64,000 nucleotides of DNA from Diplonema papillatum (lineage: Eukaryota; Euglenozoa; Diplonemea; Diplonemida; Diplonemidae). The translations under genes were made by a program, and so were the position numbers. This document shows positions 52,006 to 62,619 of the stretch, piece after piece; the first letter of the stretch is position 1, and each line of letters begins with the position of its first letter. The stretch covers positions 1-64,000 of the forward strand of contig JAPJBO010000732.1 in NCBI GenBank assembly GCA_030068145.1, in the 5' to 3' direction. The notes beneath the pieces were generated by a model that searched no databases, was not told where the DNA came from, and saw nothing but the letters and a program-made list of their open reading frames with translations.

Positions 52006-53702
52006 CTCCGCCACCGGTGTTGGAGTACACCGTGTACACTTGATCTCTGCCCAACCCCCGCGTGGCTCGCCCGGCGCCAATCCCCCCTCCCGTCTCCCCT
52101 TCGTTCCCTAATCCTGTGAACCGTCCGTCGGCTGACACGCCGCGCAACCCCTCCGTTTTTCTATGAAGTCTCCCCTCCCTGTGTCCCACTCCCGCCACCC
52201 ACCCCCCTCTCCATGTACGGCACCGGCAGGCACGGCTTTGCACCTGTCTCCGCCCTTGGTCAGTCCCAACCCTTCTTCCCTAATCGAGTCCTCGACCCGT
52301 CGTGCCCAACACGTGCCCACGCTTGCTCGCACCAACCCGATCACCGACCGGCGCCTATGCTTACCGTTGCAGCCTTTCCTGGAAAGGCTGACGAACCCCG
52401 TGTCTTTCCAACTTGTCGCATCATTATCGGGACAAGTCGCTGGTTGCCTTCCCCCAGTGTTTGAGCACTGGCGACAGGCTGCGATCGACTTTGGCAGTTG
52501 AGGTCAGTTTGGATCAGAATGCAAAGACTCTGATAGGCGGCAGCAATTCGACGCAGGGGATGGGGGTGGACTGGCCCAGTGTCGCCCGCCCTCTGCTCTC
52601 CTTTCTCGCTTTCTGGCGTGCGCAAGGCGCATATCCGGAGCGGACGAGGGGGAGCGCACAGCGGAGGTAACAGCGATTTTTTGCCGTTTTCGAGCGAAGT
52701 GGGGGCAACATCGACGCGCCATTTTAACCTGAAAAAAAAAACGCCAGTCCATCACTGCACCCAGCGAACTTTCGCTCAGACCAGTGGCCACCCGAGGCTC
52801 GGAGTTTCAATGTGTACTTTCAGACACTCGGTAAAAGGTTGCCGTTCGGTATATATGCATCGACCTAGTCGACGGTCGGGTGGGAGAGCAATGCATTGTC
52901 GTCGTTCAGTAAGAAAAATTCGTATTCCGGACGCTGAGCAGTATTTAAGCTTGCCCCCCCCTTTTCCAGACACACACGCACACCACACATACCCCACACC
53001 CCTCGACTTTTCATTCTTCTACCACTCCCCCAACCCCCCTGCCGCCCACGGCATACATCCGGTCAGCAGCGCCTTGTCACAACGAGACGTGCTCTGACAT
53101 CACCGGCTCGCTTCCAGTAGAATGCGTTGAGCTTGTTCCTTGCTATTTTTCCTGCACGCGTCTGTGCAACGCACATGGAGGCACGCAAGGATTGACAGGC
53201 ACACGCCTCTACACGTAACCACGGACGGGTAACCATGTACATTTCAGTTTCATATTTCCCTTTCCCCCCCACCCCAACCCCCCGCCCGAAAGCGAAAGCT
53301 GGTGGTGATCGAATGACGTCACTTCACCGACAACCTGCATCTCGTTTGACCAACTGCGCCCCCCCTCACCCTTGGCGTTCCGCGCGATTGGTTCAACTGC
53401 GTGGCATCTGCTTTGCGATCGCTCTGCAGCACGCTGTGTCCGTTGTTGCGGAATGTTGCACGAGCCAGCACCCATACGAATGGAGACCATTGGGAGACCG
53501 AAGCGAAAACCGGCCGTCAGGGGTCAGCAATCAGTGAGGGCAGGCGGTCTTGGCGGCAACGTGTACTTGCTCGCTTTGAGGCGGGTTGCTGCAGAATGCA
53601 GGCCACACTTCGGTGAGCGCACGGCGCCAGCAGGACGCTGTATCAAAAGGAACCAGTTACGGAAAGACCAGGTGTGATGCAGGTTGGTGCACCTGGCAGC
53701 CA

Positions 53703-53890
53703 AACCGTGCCCTTCAGAAACGTTGGCCGATGTCAAGGCCTCCAAAGGCCAGTCCCTTCAGAAACGTTGGCCGATGTCAAGGCCTCCAAAGGCCAGTCCC
53801 TTCAGAAAGGTTGGCCGACGTCAAGGCTTCCAAAGGCCAGTCCCTTCAGAAACGTTGGCCGACGTCAAGGCCTCTAAAGGCCAGTCCGAG
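53703..53890 (+). repeat. 44-bp minisatellite related to the 40-43 kb array
   Basis: Just over four units of CAAGGCCTCCAAAGGCCAGT, CCCTTCAGAAACGTTGGCCG and ATGT. Aligned to the 44-bp long unit of the 40-43 kb array, most bases agree (CAAGGCCTC, CCAGTCCCTTC, GAAA, GTTG in register), so the two arrays share an ancestor. Confidence 0.85.
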
Positions 53891-55541
53891 CCCGCGCCCG
53901 TAAACCCTCATGCTGGCGTCAACGCACACTCCGAAGCGGCTGGTCGCCGCACCCTCAGGGCGAAAGCTGTTTCGGCAAAGACTCGCCACCACCCTCCTCG
54001 TGGGACAGCATTTCCAACTGAAGACACTTCAGCTCCTTGCTGCCCACAAGCGCCACGAGCAGCGCCTCTACACACGGTGGAGCCCAGCCTCAGACGCTGG
54101 AGCTGGTACGGGTGTCGCACCCGCTTTTTCGGGTGTGCATTTGCAAACGTTTTGGTTGTGGCACACCTGCTTTCGGGTGTGCTAGCTCACCAAATGGGTG
54201 AGCGGATATCTGGCTTACTGCACTGTTCACCAAGCGGCACATCCAGCGATCAAGAATCTCGCGTTGCACCAGGGCAAACACTTGCGAGGGTACATCTTCA
54301 GTACTTGGCTCTCGCTCGTGACGGCAGGTCACACGTTCAGCGAAACTTCACGAACCTGCTCACTCGTCCTAGTCCCAGCTTCCGAGGCTGGACTCCGCCG
54401 CGTACCGTCACGCGTTTTTCGACAGGCAAGGATTCATGCCCCCCTCCTTCCCCCCCGTCGTCACTGCTCGTCCATCTTCCCCGGTCCCCTTTTATTCGTT
54501 GCGGTTGTATCTTCTTAAAATGCTCCCCCCTCCTCCCCCCGACATGTTCTTTTTTGTCCCCACGCACCTTTTGCACCTGCAGTTCTTTTGTTTTTCCTTC
54601 GCACCCCTGGTTTACCACCCCCCCCCCTGTTTTTCTTCATGACATTTTTTCTCGGGCACCAAGAAGAAAGAACATCACGACGGATCACTCGTTCTGCCCT
54701 CCCCAGCGTTGACCGGCCGCGCGTTGGACCTGGGGTGTCTTTTTGCGAGTTCAGCTGGTGTGCTCAAACAAAAGAAAGCCGATTGAGCGACACAGAGCGT
54801 CAAAGGTTGTCACCCATCAACGCACGCTGTAGCGACACAGAGTGTCAAAGGTTGTCTTCCTCCATAAGAGACGGAGGATGCAAGAGGAGTAAAGCTTCAT
54901 GGGTACAATACTCCTCGCGCAGAGCTCGCCGACATATACGATGCCACTACACCCCTGGAACAAACGACCCTTCAGCAGGCGCGAGTCATGTTTTTCGCGA
55001 AGAGAAATGCTCCCCGGAGATGGCTCGTGCACTCTAAAAAGTCGCTTCGGCAGGGACGGTGAAGATGACAATTGCCACCAAACGAGGATTCGCGAGCCGA
55101 AGCCCGCTTGTCGCTGGAAACGGAGAAGCTACGGATCCGAAGACCTAACCCCACAGGAGCAGCTGCCGTCTTCCCATCATTGGATACGTAAAGCGACAAC
55201 AAGAGTAGTGGTCTTTCATGGTTGCGGCCTCCCACCTATTCTACACCTCTCGTGTCACTGCACAAAGTCAGACTAGAGTCAAACTCAACAGGGTCTTCTT
55301 TCCCCAAAGACTCTTTCTGTCCTTCTGAATTTCTGAAGTTCTGATCGGCATGTTCACACGTCAACTGGTCCGCCCGCACCCACGTGAACGGTTCATTCGT
55401 GTGTACTGTCGATTTCCGTTCGAGTGCCGCCGCGTCTCTCTTCTAAATAGCAACGCACGTCTGCAGGTTACACGCCCCGAAAAGCACTCCCCCCGCCTCC
55501 CCCCAGGGTGCATTAACCGAGGGGCCGTCGGAAGGGTCACA

Positions 55542-56740
55542 ATGAGGTTCCGAGCACAGCTGCGGCAGGTCCGGGCGCTGACGCAGGTGCTTTCGCTGAT
55601 CCACCGGATCAACAAGAATGAGTGCATCTGGAAGCTGAGCACTCGGTCGCTGCTGTTTATCAGCACGAGCCCCGGGACCAACGGGCTCGAGTACCTGTGC
55701 ACGGTCAAGACGCCGCAGGTGATGGAGCAGGTCCGCATCGAGAGCAAAATGCGAGACGAAATCTACCTCAAGGTAGACGTGGCTTCCCTCGTCCGCGTGC
55801 TGAAGCCTGCGGAGCGATCACGCGATGTCACGGTGAAGCTTGCGATGCGAAACCGAGTCCCCGTGCTGCAGTTCTGCATGGCGGTGAAAACATCGATGAC
55901 GCAAGACGTCATCCAAGAGATCCCGGTCCACGTCCTCACCGAAGAGCAGGTCGCCGAGATGCAGATGCCGGCGTGCGCGGGCATCGGGTCGGCCATCGGG
56001 ATCTTCCTCCCGCCGTTGGAACAGGTCTGCAACCACCCATTTCGCAACAAAAAGACGCACTACGCTGAACTTCACAAGACACACAAAAGGTCGAAAGACA
56101 CCAATATGTACGTCCATTCGGGATCGTCGGAAACACAAAAAAGGTGGCCGGGGTCGGTACTCCCACGTCAGAGATGAAGCTATTTCCCTGTAGGTCAGCA
56201 CGCAAGGGTCGGCAATAGGCAACAAAGACACACCCACGCACACGCTCTATCTTTCGACGATGACCACCCGGAGACTTTGACCCCCCCGGATTCTCAAGCG
56301 AACTTTACTCTTAAAAAAAAAACGGTCAGCCGGAGACTTTAGACTACCGACCTTCTAATCCACAGGTCCGGCCCTTCGTGGACCGCATCTCCAAAATTTC
56401 CGACCGGCTGACGGTCACCGCCGACGCCAGCTCGAGCCCCGACGGCCTCCACGGCGGGATCCTCGAGCTCCGGGCGCAGACGCCGCTGTTTTCCTCGGCG
56501 ACCCGGTTCAAGAACCTGGCCATCGGCCGCCCCGCGGAGGACCAGGAGGACCCGTTGCAGCCGAGGCCGTCTTCGGTCACCAGCTCGGTCGACGCGAAGA
56601 AGCTGCTTGCCGTGCTCGATCTCGACAAAATGTCCCCGACGCAAGTGTTGGTCCACTTCATCCCGTCGCAGCCGCTCGTTGTCCAGGCGTCTGGGTACGA
56701 GGACTTGTCCATTGTCATCGTCCTTCCTTGCTTGCACTGA
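55542..56740 (+). CDS. HUS1: Checkpoint clamp protein HUS1 (two exons, 285 residues)
   Basis: Exons 55542-56024 and 56366-56740 join in phase 0 (donor GTCTGC, acceptor TCCACAG). HUS1 is one subunit of the 9-1-1 ring that loads at damaged DNA and activates ATR signalling in the nucleus. The start MRFRAQL matches the family's MKFRAKI, and the protein follows the human one (280 residues): CIWKLSTRSLLFISTS (human CTLRISPDKLNFIL), EIYLKVDVASLVRVLKPAERSRDVTVKLA (human EIYLELTSENLSRALKTA...ALKIKLT), IQEIPVHVLTEEQ (human THDIPIKVIPRKL), then VDAKKLLAVLDLDKMSPTQVL (human IDIRKLLQFLAGQQVNPTKAL) and a final YEDLSIVIVLPCLH (human HEDVSLQYFIPALS). The intron's 3' part is a family 3 repeat. Sequence around the stop codon has been amplified downstream. 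Confidence 0.92.
56208..56365 (+). repeat. Intron-end repeat (family 3) directly before HUS1 exon 2
   Basis: GGCAATAGGCAACAAAGACA, then GACCACCCGGAGACTTTGAC, then TTCTCAAGCGAACTTTACTC and an A-run, as in gene A intron 7. The GGAGACTTTAGAC word is then repeated once more before the acceptor. Confidence 0.8.
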
Positions 56741-57480
56741 GTAAAGACACGAAGACATCTTTCCACGATGCGAACGAGGACTTGTCCACTGTCATCATCC
56801 TTCCCTGCTTGCACTGAGTGAAAGCGTCAAGCAACACGAAGACATTTTTCCACAATGCGGACCGCATCTCCAAAATCTCCGACCGGCTGACGGTCACTGC
56901 CGACGCCGCTGTTTTTCTCGGCCGCCCCGCGGAGGTCCAGGAGGGCTCGTTGCAGCCGAGGCCGTCTTCGGTCACCAGCTCGGTCGACGCGAAAAAGCTG
57001 CTCGCCGTGCTCGATGATCTCGACAAATGTCCCCGACGCAAGTGTTGTTCCACTTCATCCCGTCGCAGCCGCTCGTTGTCCAGGCGCCTGGGTACGAGGA
57101 CTTGTCCATCGTCATCGTGCTTCCCCGCTTGCACTGAGTGAAAGCGTCAAGGACACGAAGACATCTTTCCAAGATGCTTACGAGGACTTCCGTCGTCGTC
57201 GTCCTTCCCTGCTTGCACTGCGTGAAAGCGTCAAGGACACGAAGGCATCTTTCCAAGATGCGTGCGTCATCGTCCTTTCCTGCTTGCACTGAGTGGAGAC
57301 ATCGCCCTTTCCTGCTTGCACTGAGTAAAGGCGCCAAGGACACGAAGGCAATTTTCCACGATGCGTACGAGGACTTGTCCATCGTCATCGCACTGAGCGA
57401 AGACATCAAGAAAAGGCGATTCCATCGAAGAAAGAAGAGTGTCGAGGATTTGTCCATTGTCAACTTCCTGCTTGCAGTAA
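56690..57480 (+). repeat. Minisatellite grown from the HUS1 stop-codon region
   Basis: At least six imperfect units of ACGAGGACTTGTCCATCGTC, CTTCCCTGCTTGCACTGAGT and AAAGCGTCAAGGACACGAAG, then CATCTTTCCAAGATGC. The first unit contains the genuine HUS1 C-terminal codons and stop; later units are copies with indels. Units vary from about 60 to 90 bases. Confidence 0.85.
56854..57125 (+). pseudogene. Decayed echo of HUS1 exon 2
   Basis: Repeats exon 2 from GCGGACCGCATCTCCAAAAT to the GTACGAGGACTTGTCC near its end, with a ~100-base internal deletion (the segment from AGCTCGAGCCCC to GTTCAAGAACCTGG is lost) and frame-breaking indels, for example near CTCGATGATCTCGACAAATG. It lies inside the downstream repeat field and cannot encode a HUS1 domain. 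Confidence 0.9.
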
Positions 57481-58612
57481 AGGTGTCAAGGACACGAACA
57501 AAGACGAAGACATCGAAGAAAGAAGCGTCATCAGGGAAAACAGAAAGGGTCTAGGAAATGGTCAAGGATTCGTGAAGGGGGATGAAGACCGCGAAAGGGT
57601 TTCGGTATTCCCCGAACCAGATCACGTTGACGCTCCTGTTTATAGAAACATTTGGCCTCAATTCGCCAGCGATCCCGCCCCCACTCTCAACGAAAATGGG
57701 CCTAATGCACTTCCCGGCAAAGCACCAGCTTGCTCAGAAGCGAACGTCTGCGGGAGTTTCTGGGAGCGGGGGCTGAAACCGACGGTGGAGGGTCCACAGG
57801 ATACTTAGCCCAACCTGCACCGCTCTAGCCCTTTTCCATCTTTTCTCCCAATGAAAACAAACGTGATTCCTCTTCGCTCGAAGGGAGCTCGAAGGTGGCA
57901 TTGTCCACCACGTTTGTACCCGCCAGCGCGTGGCAAACGGGGGAGGGAAGACGAGTAGTAGAGTGCTGCTGCGGCTTCTGCACGCCGCGCGCGAAATCCG
58001 CGTCTCTCTCCCCCACTTGGCCTGTCCGGTCCCCTGCCTGCTTTTCTTTATTCTCCGGTTCCCGTTGTTGCGCGGTGGGTGTGACACTGGATTGAACCGG
58101 CGGACACGGCACACTGGCTATGCGGATGTCGCGCTGGAGTAAACACTGAAGCAGCCGGCTGGGCACACCGCACTCTGGCTGCGGATGCACTGAATTTGCG
58201 TTGCGAGGGTCAATACTGAATTCCCACTGGACGGGTGCATCGACATTCGATTCGCGGGTGGGTCGCACTAGGATTCGACACTGTGCCCAGCCGGCCGGAC
58301 ACAACATGCAAGAAGGCCTGGAAGAAATCAGGAGCCGCGGGTAGCACCCGAGAGCGCCACTCACAGCACCTTCAATCTGAGCCCAGACCTGACCCGCACT
58401 GACAATCCCGCATGTGTCCTCAGAGCCAATCCTTTTCCCGAAGTTACGGATCCAGTTTGCCGACTTCCCTTACCTACAGTGGCTGCGAGTGCACTGGATT
58501 TTCCACTGAAACCAGCATGTAGGGCACACTGGATACGGGTGCACAGCTCCTGCGAATAGGCAAGCGCCTGCGGGTGCCGGGGGGGAGTTGGGGGCGGGGT
58601 TGCGCTGCGACG
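57481..58612. other. Intergenic, upstream of the phosphoglucomutase-like gene
   Basis: No gene recognised. A 49-bp segment at 58304-58352 (CATGCAAGAAGGCCTGGAAG, AAATCAGGAGCCGCGGGTAG, CACCCGAGA) is also present, essentially identical, at 9540-9588 in RED intron 3, so it is a small dispersed repeat. Confidence 0.5.
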
Positions 58613-61603
58613 ATGTCGGCGTTGTCGAAGGAAGAAGAGGAGCAGCACGTGCAGTACCTGAGCGCGAAGGGCGTCTCGAAGCTGCTCGACGAAGTCGTGC
58701 ACGAGTGCTGCGTGCGGCGCCCGGCGGACCCCCGCAGCTTCGTGGCCGCGTACCTGCGCACGCACGGCCGGCGGCGGCACCCAAAAGAAACGACCCAGGA
58801 GTACGCCAAGAGCAGCGGCGGCATCCAAACGGCCACCATCGCATCCCTCCGCGGCCCGGACCGTGACCCTACCGCCAACCCGGACTGGCTGGAAGACGAC
58901 GCCAGGCACCGCGTCGTGGGCGGAAACACAGCCGCCCTCATCAGGGGCAACCTGGCTGTGTATCCGCAGGACACTCTTAACCGGCCCGGGTTCTGGGAGC
59001 AGCTTGCGCAGGGGCTGGCAGTGTTTTTCGTGAGCCGGAAAAGCGACGCGCTGCACACCGTGTTCGTCGCAGGTGACTCCCGCAGGGGCAACCGGGAGGC
59101 CGCGCAGCTGCTGGCGAAGACGTTCGTCGGCAACGGCCTGCGCGTGCTCCTCCCGCAGAGCGTGGCGACCACGTTCCCGTCGGCGGTCCTCACCGTCGGC
59201 TCGACCGAGCACTGCATCGGCGCCGTGTACCTCACGGCCGCCAGCCTGCCGGCGCAGTACTCCGGGTACCGCATCCACCTCGCGAAAAAGCTCCGCGCCC
59301 CCGGCGGGGGGTCTTCCGGGGCCCCGAAGCCCACTGTCTCGCCGAAGCTTTCGCCGCCGCTGGCCACCTTCGCCCCCCTCATGCCGAAGCCGCTGCAGAG
59401 CTCCTTCGGTGCGCCGGGGCTCCCCGCCGCGCAGCCGAAGGACTGGCAGCGCTGCTCCCCGTCGGAAGAGCTGGCGGAGGCGATTACGCTGCAGGAGGCC
59501 GCGTCTGCGTGGACGGCCGTGTCCGACGAGACGGCGGCCCGGTACGAGGGGCTGATCGACGAAGTCGACTCGGTGGGCGGGTACGCGGAGTTTTTGGACA
59601 GCGTCTTCGACTTCGCCGGGATGCGGGACGCGATGGCCGACAAAACGGGCCTCCGCATCGCGCTGGACTGTATGCACGGAGCGGCGGGCCCCGTGGCGAG
59701 GGAAGTTTTTGTGAACAGGCTGGCCTTCGAGGAAGGCGTCAGCCTGACGCTCCTCCGCGAAGTCCCGAGGGAAGACCTCGGCGGCGTGCTGAGCATCCCC
59801 GACGCGGATCTCCGGCAGCTGCGCGAGCTGCGGGACCTCAACGGCTCCCAGCAGTACGCGCTGGCATCCGCCTTCGACGCGGAAGGTGCGCGGCGGGTCT
59901 CCGGCGGCAAGGCGCTGTGGATCGAGCCGGGCGACGAGTTCTGCGTCTTCGCGCTGCACGCCCGGCTGCTGCTGCTGCCGCAGCAGCCGGCAGCCCGGGC
60001 GCGCGGGGCCGCCGGGGCGTCGGCGTTCTCCTTCAGCCGGAGTGTGCTGGCGTCGCACGCCATCGACCGCGTCGTGGCCGTGGCCGTGCCGCAGGCAAAG
60101 CCGGTCGTGTGCCTGAGCCCCGGGGCCGCCGTCCCGGATTCCCCAAACGCGTGGGCGGTCGACGACGCCGGCGGGCTTTCCAACCCTCGCCTCGGAGAGA
60201 ATGACGCAGTTTTCGCGACGGTCTTCCTCCTCAAGCTCCTGCTCGACAAGCGCGTCACCGTCAAAGGTTTCTTCCGTTTTCTCTTTTTCTTGTCAAGAGC
60301 TGCGACTCAACTAGATATTACTCTCTATTTCACCTCTTCGAAGAAGGCTTGATGCTAGCATCAAGCACGAGTGCTCTGTCTACTCGACCCGATACTCCTC
60401 GACCCGATACTCCTCGGAGAGATGGTGGTCTGCACACAACTGGTCTCTATTTACCTTTCTTCGAAGAAGGCTTGATGCTAGCATCAAGCATGCATGAGAG
60501 ATGACAGTGCTCCGCCTAGAACATAAGAGTGAAGCGACCGGACATACTCCTCGGAGAGATGGTCCCTGCACGCTAACTCGTCTCTCCCTTAAACACAAAG
60601 ATATCCCCCCCCTCTGAGCCGGGGGATCCCAGCGACCACAGGGGTCGTACGTCGCGCATCTTTTCACCCACGCTCATCCACCCACCTTTGTGCAGGGTTG
60701 CTCGAGGAGTTGTGGGAGAAGCACGGGCGCGTGTACGTGACACGTGGGGAGATCCGTGGCAGCGCAGAGAGTGAAAGGGAGCAGCTAGTCAGCATCCTCG
60801 AGTCCATAGGCAAACCGGGCTCTGCAAGCTCCGGCCGTGAGTCGGATTCCCTGGCCCTGGCCAAGGCCGAGCGGTGGGTGCCGAAGCCCGACAAGGCGGC
60901 CAGAAGCGGCGCTGCGACCGACCCGCCGCCGGCGTGGATCCTCACGTTCGCCGGCGACGGCGTCGTCAAGCTGGCCTTCGCTCCGCTGGCGACCCCGCAC
61001 TGGTGCCTGCAGGTGCACTGCGCCACGCACAACACGGACCACCGGCTGCACCCCTCGGACGTCACACAAGGAATGAAGGACGCCTTCCTCGGGCTCCTGA
61101 CCTCGAACGGCTGGAGCGGGCAACCTCCCTCAAACGTATGCACACTCCTTCATACTATTGGTAAGGCATGGAACCCGGGACTACGCACCTGCTTTGTAGG
61201 AAGTACTTGAGGAGGCTGCCAGTTGTGAAATCTCGATGGAGGTAAATGCGCTGTAGGCCACACGAAACACAGGTACACCTGGGTTTAGTGGCGGGCGTAA
61301 GCGTTCAACAAAAAGACCCGTAATTGTATTGTTTCACCCCTTCGATGTAAGCACAAGGCAGCTCCTCGAGTATTTTGGTTGACAGAATGTAGGGAAGCGT
61401 TGACCGGACGCCGCTTCGAGTTAAAGCTGCTCGTGTGGGAGTTTGAAAGTGAACACTGAACATACCTACATCTTAGTATGCAGGACCGGGTTGAGAGGCA
61501 GTGGTCTGCTGAAACGTGTAACTGAAGTTTCCTCCTGCAACGCACACGCACACACACACAGTTTACTGATGCTCTTGCTGGGGACCCGTACGCATGCGAA
61601 TGA
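58613..61603 (+). CDS. RIIa-domain phosphoglucomutase-like protein, probably non-catalytic (three exons, 711 residues)
   Basis: Exons 58613-60266, 60696-61135 and (tentative) 61562-61603 join in phase. Residues ~10-50 form an RIIa/Dpy-30 docking domain (GVSKLLDEVVHECCVRRPAD, PRSFVAAYL). The rest follows PGM1: DSVGGYAEFLDSVFDFAGM (human DSVEAYATMLRSIFDFSAL), DCMHGAAGP (DAMHGVVGP), REDLGGVLSIPDADL (LEDFGGHHPDPNL), LWEKHGRVYVTR (HWQKYGRNFFTR). The catalytic signatures are lost: the phosphoserine loop TASHNP is TAASLP (208-213), the metal loop DGDGDR is DAEGAR (422-427), and the phosphate loop RLSGTG is replaced by LAFAPLATP (644-652). So I infer a pseudoenzyme, perhaps held by RIIa at an AKAP-like partner such as in a flagellum. 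Exon 3 (FTDALAGDPYACE, acceptor ACACACAG) is weakly supported; without it the frame ends at 61210 inside a repeat. Confidence 0.85.
60330..60600 (+). repeat. ~125-bp tandem duplication in the intron of the phosphoglucomutase-like gene
   Basis: Two units carry CTTCGAAGAAGGCTTGATGC, TAGCATCAAGCA and CTCCTCGGAGAGATGGT. GATGCTAGCATC is palindromic. Related words appear near 9000, 21245, 50950 and 15045, so this is a dispersed repeat duplicated in place. Confidence 0.75.
61182..61378 (+). repeat. Dispersed repeat family 1, copy in the last intron of the phosphoglucomutase-like gene
   Basis: GCACCTGCTTTGTAGGAAGT to GCAGCTCCTCGAGTATTTT, slightly diverged from the 3513 copy. Confidence 0.85.
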
Positions 61604-62619
61604 AATGCTGCAAACCGACACACCTTTTCTTGTCCCCCCTGCCTTTTGCGCGCACTTTGTCAGGCTTCCGCCCTCGGCATAGTGGGCGACAGGCTGCTAC
61701 AACCGCCAGAGCTTGCGCTGTGGCGACACGCGAACGTCCTCTCCTGCTAGCTCCGTTGCCTCCCTTTCCTTCTGATCCGATCGTAGCCCCTCGACGGCTG
61801 CCCGACGAGAAAAGGCGTGGGAGAAGAGGAAAAAGCCCTTTCCTATAGCTCCATCGCGTTTTCCACTTCTTCTTTTCTGCATGCGAAGACGCGCCCGAAT
61901 GCGTGTCCGCAGTGGTGGGGCGAGTGAAAATCCTGTAGGGACCCGTGGGTACCACCAAAACGGAGGAAATGAGACGTGGGGTGGGGACGATCGTATAAGT
62001 GAGGGGGGGTGTGTGGACAGCACTATTGTAGTTCTATGCATGCAGACCCAATGCGACTGCCGCAGCGCAGTCTGGGGCTCGGCCCAATCAGGCGAACAGG
62101 GGCTCACCGTCGGCTACGAGCGCATTCGACTTGCTGTTGGCGCCGTTCAGGGAGCTTTTCAGAACCAACAGGGCCGGCATGGCTAATAAAGCGGTGTTTG
62201 TCTTGCGTGGGAGGGGGAGGCGATACACCTAGTTTGCTTGCAGAATAACAAAGGAGATTTCTCGTGCCAATTCGCAACGCTTTGGGTGTCATTGACACGC
62301 CACTGAGCCACTATATTTTCCGCGACGCGCGCGGCCAGGCCACCGGAGGCGAGTGCCCCAGGAAGGGGCCTCCCGTGTGAGAAGTTTCGCTGGTGGATCG
62401 GTGCCCTCGGCCTTCGGACAACACTTCTGTCCAGATCGAAAAGAACCCCCGCCGTCCGGCATGAAAGCCCAGCACGACGCGGGCCATATATAGTGATGAG
62501 AGCGTTTTTTTTTGACAGCCAGACGCGCGTCAAATAGTTGTTATTAACACGAAAAGCCTCTAGGCAAAAAACCCGTTTTCACATCTCTTCCGCGCCCCAC
62601 GCGCGCTGCCCCGGAAAAG
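61604..62619. other. Intergenic, upstream of the 75-residue repeat protein
   Basis: No gene recognised. No conserved protein and no repeat shared with the rest of the window could be made out. A TATATA-like TATATAGTG at about 62487 lies some 130 bases before the next ATG; I do not call it a promoter. Confidence 0.45.

Larger units (their letters stand above)
50181..55541. other. Long intergenic stretch before HUS1
   Basis: No gene recognised. Contains distant copies of family 2 (50890-50945, 51430-51515), a TTAA-type element (51889-52005), a 44-bp minisatellite (53703-53890), the CCAGC...GCTGG hairpin motif (54080, 54385) and a short tandem GCGACACAGAGYGTCAAAGG (54786-54856). Open frames here are repetitive or low complexity. 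Confidence 0.5.

Noticed and set aside
53684-54712. 342-codon frame spanning the 44-bp minisatellite
   Set aside because: Begins in tandem repeats, then runs through dispersed hairpin repeats and low-complexity Pro/Ser sequence; no homology or coding signal.
58361-60264. Two long open frames on the minus strand (565 and 596 codons)
   Set aside because: They are antisense to the phosphoglucomutase-like exon. High GC at third positions leaves the opposite strand open; the + frame matches PGM1 along its length.
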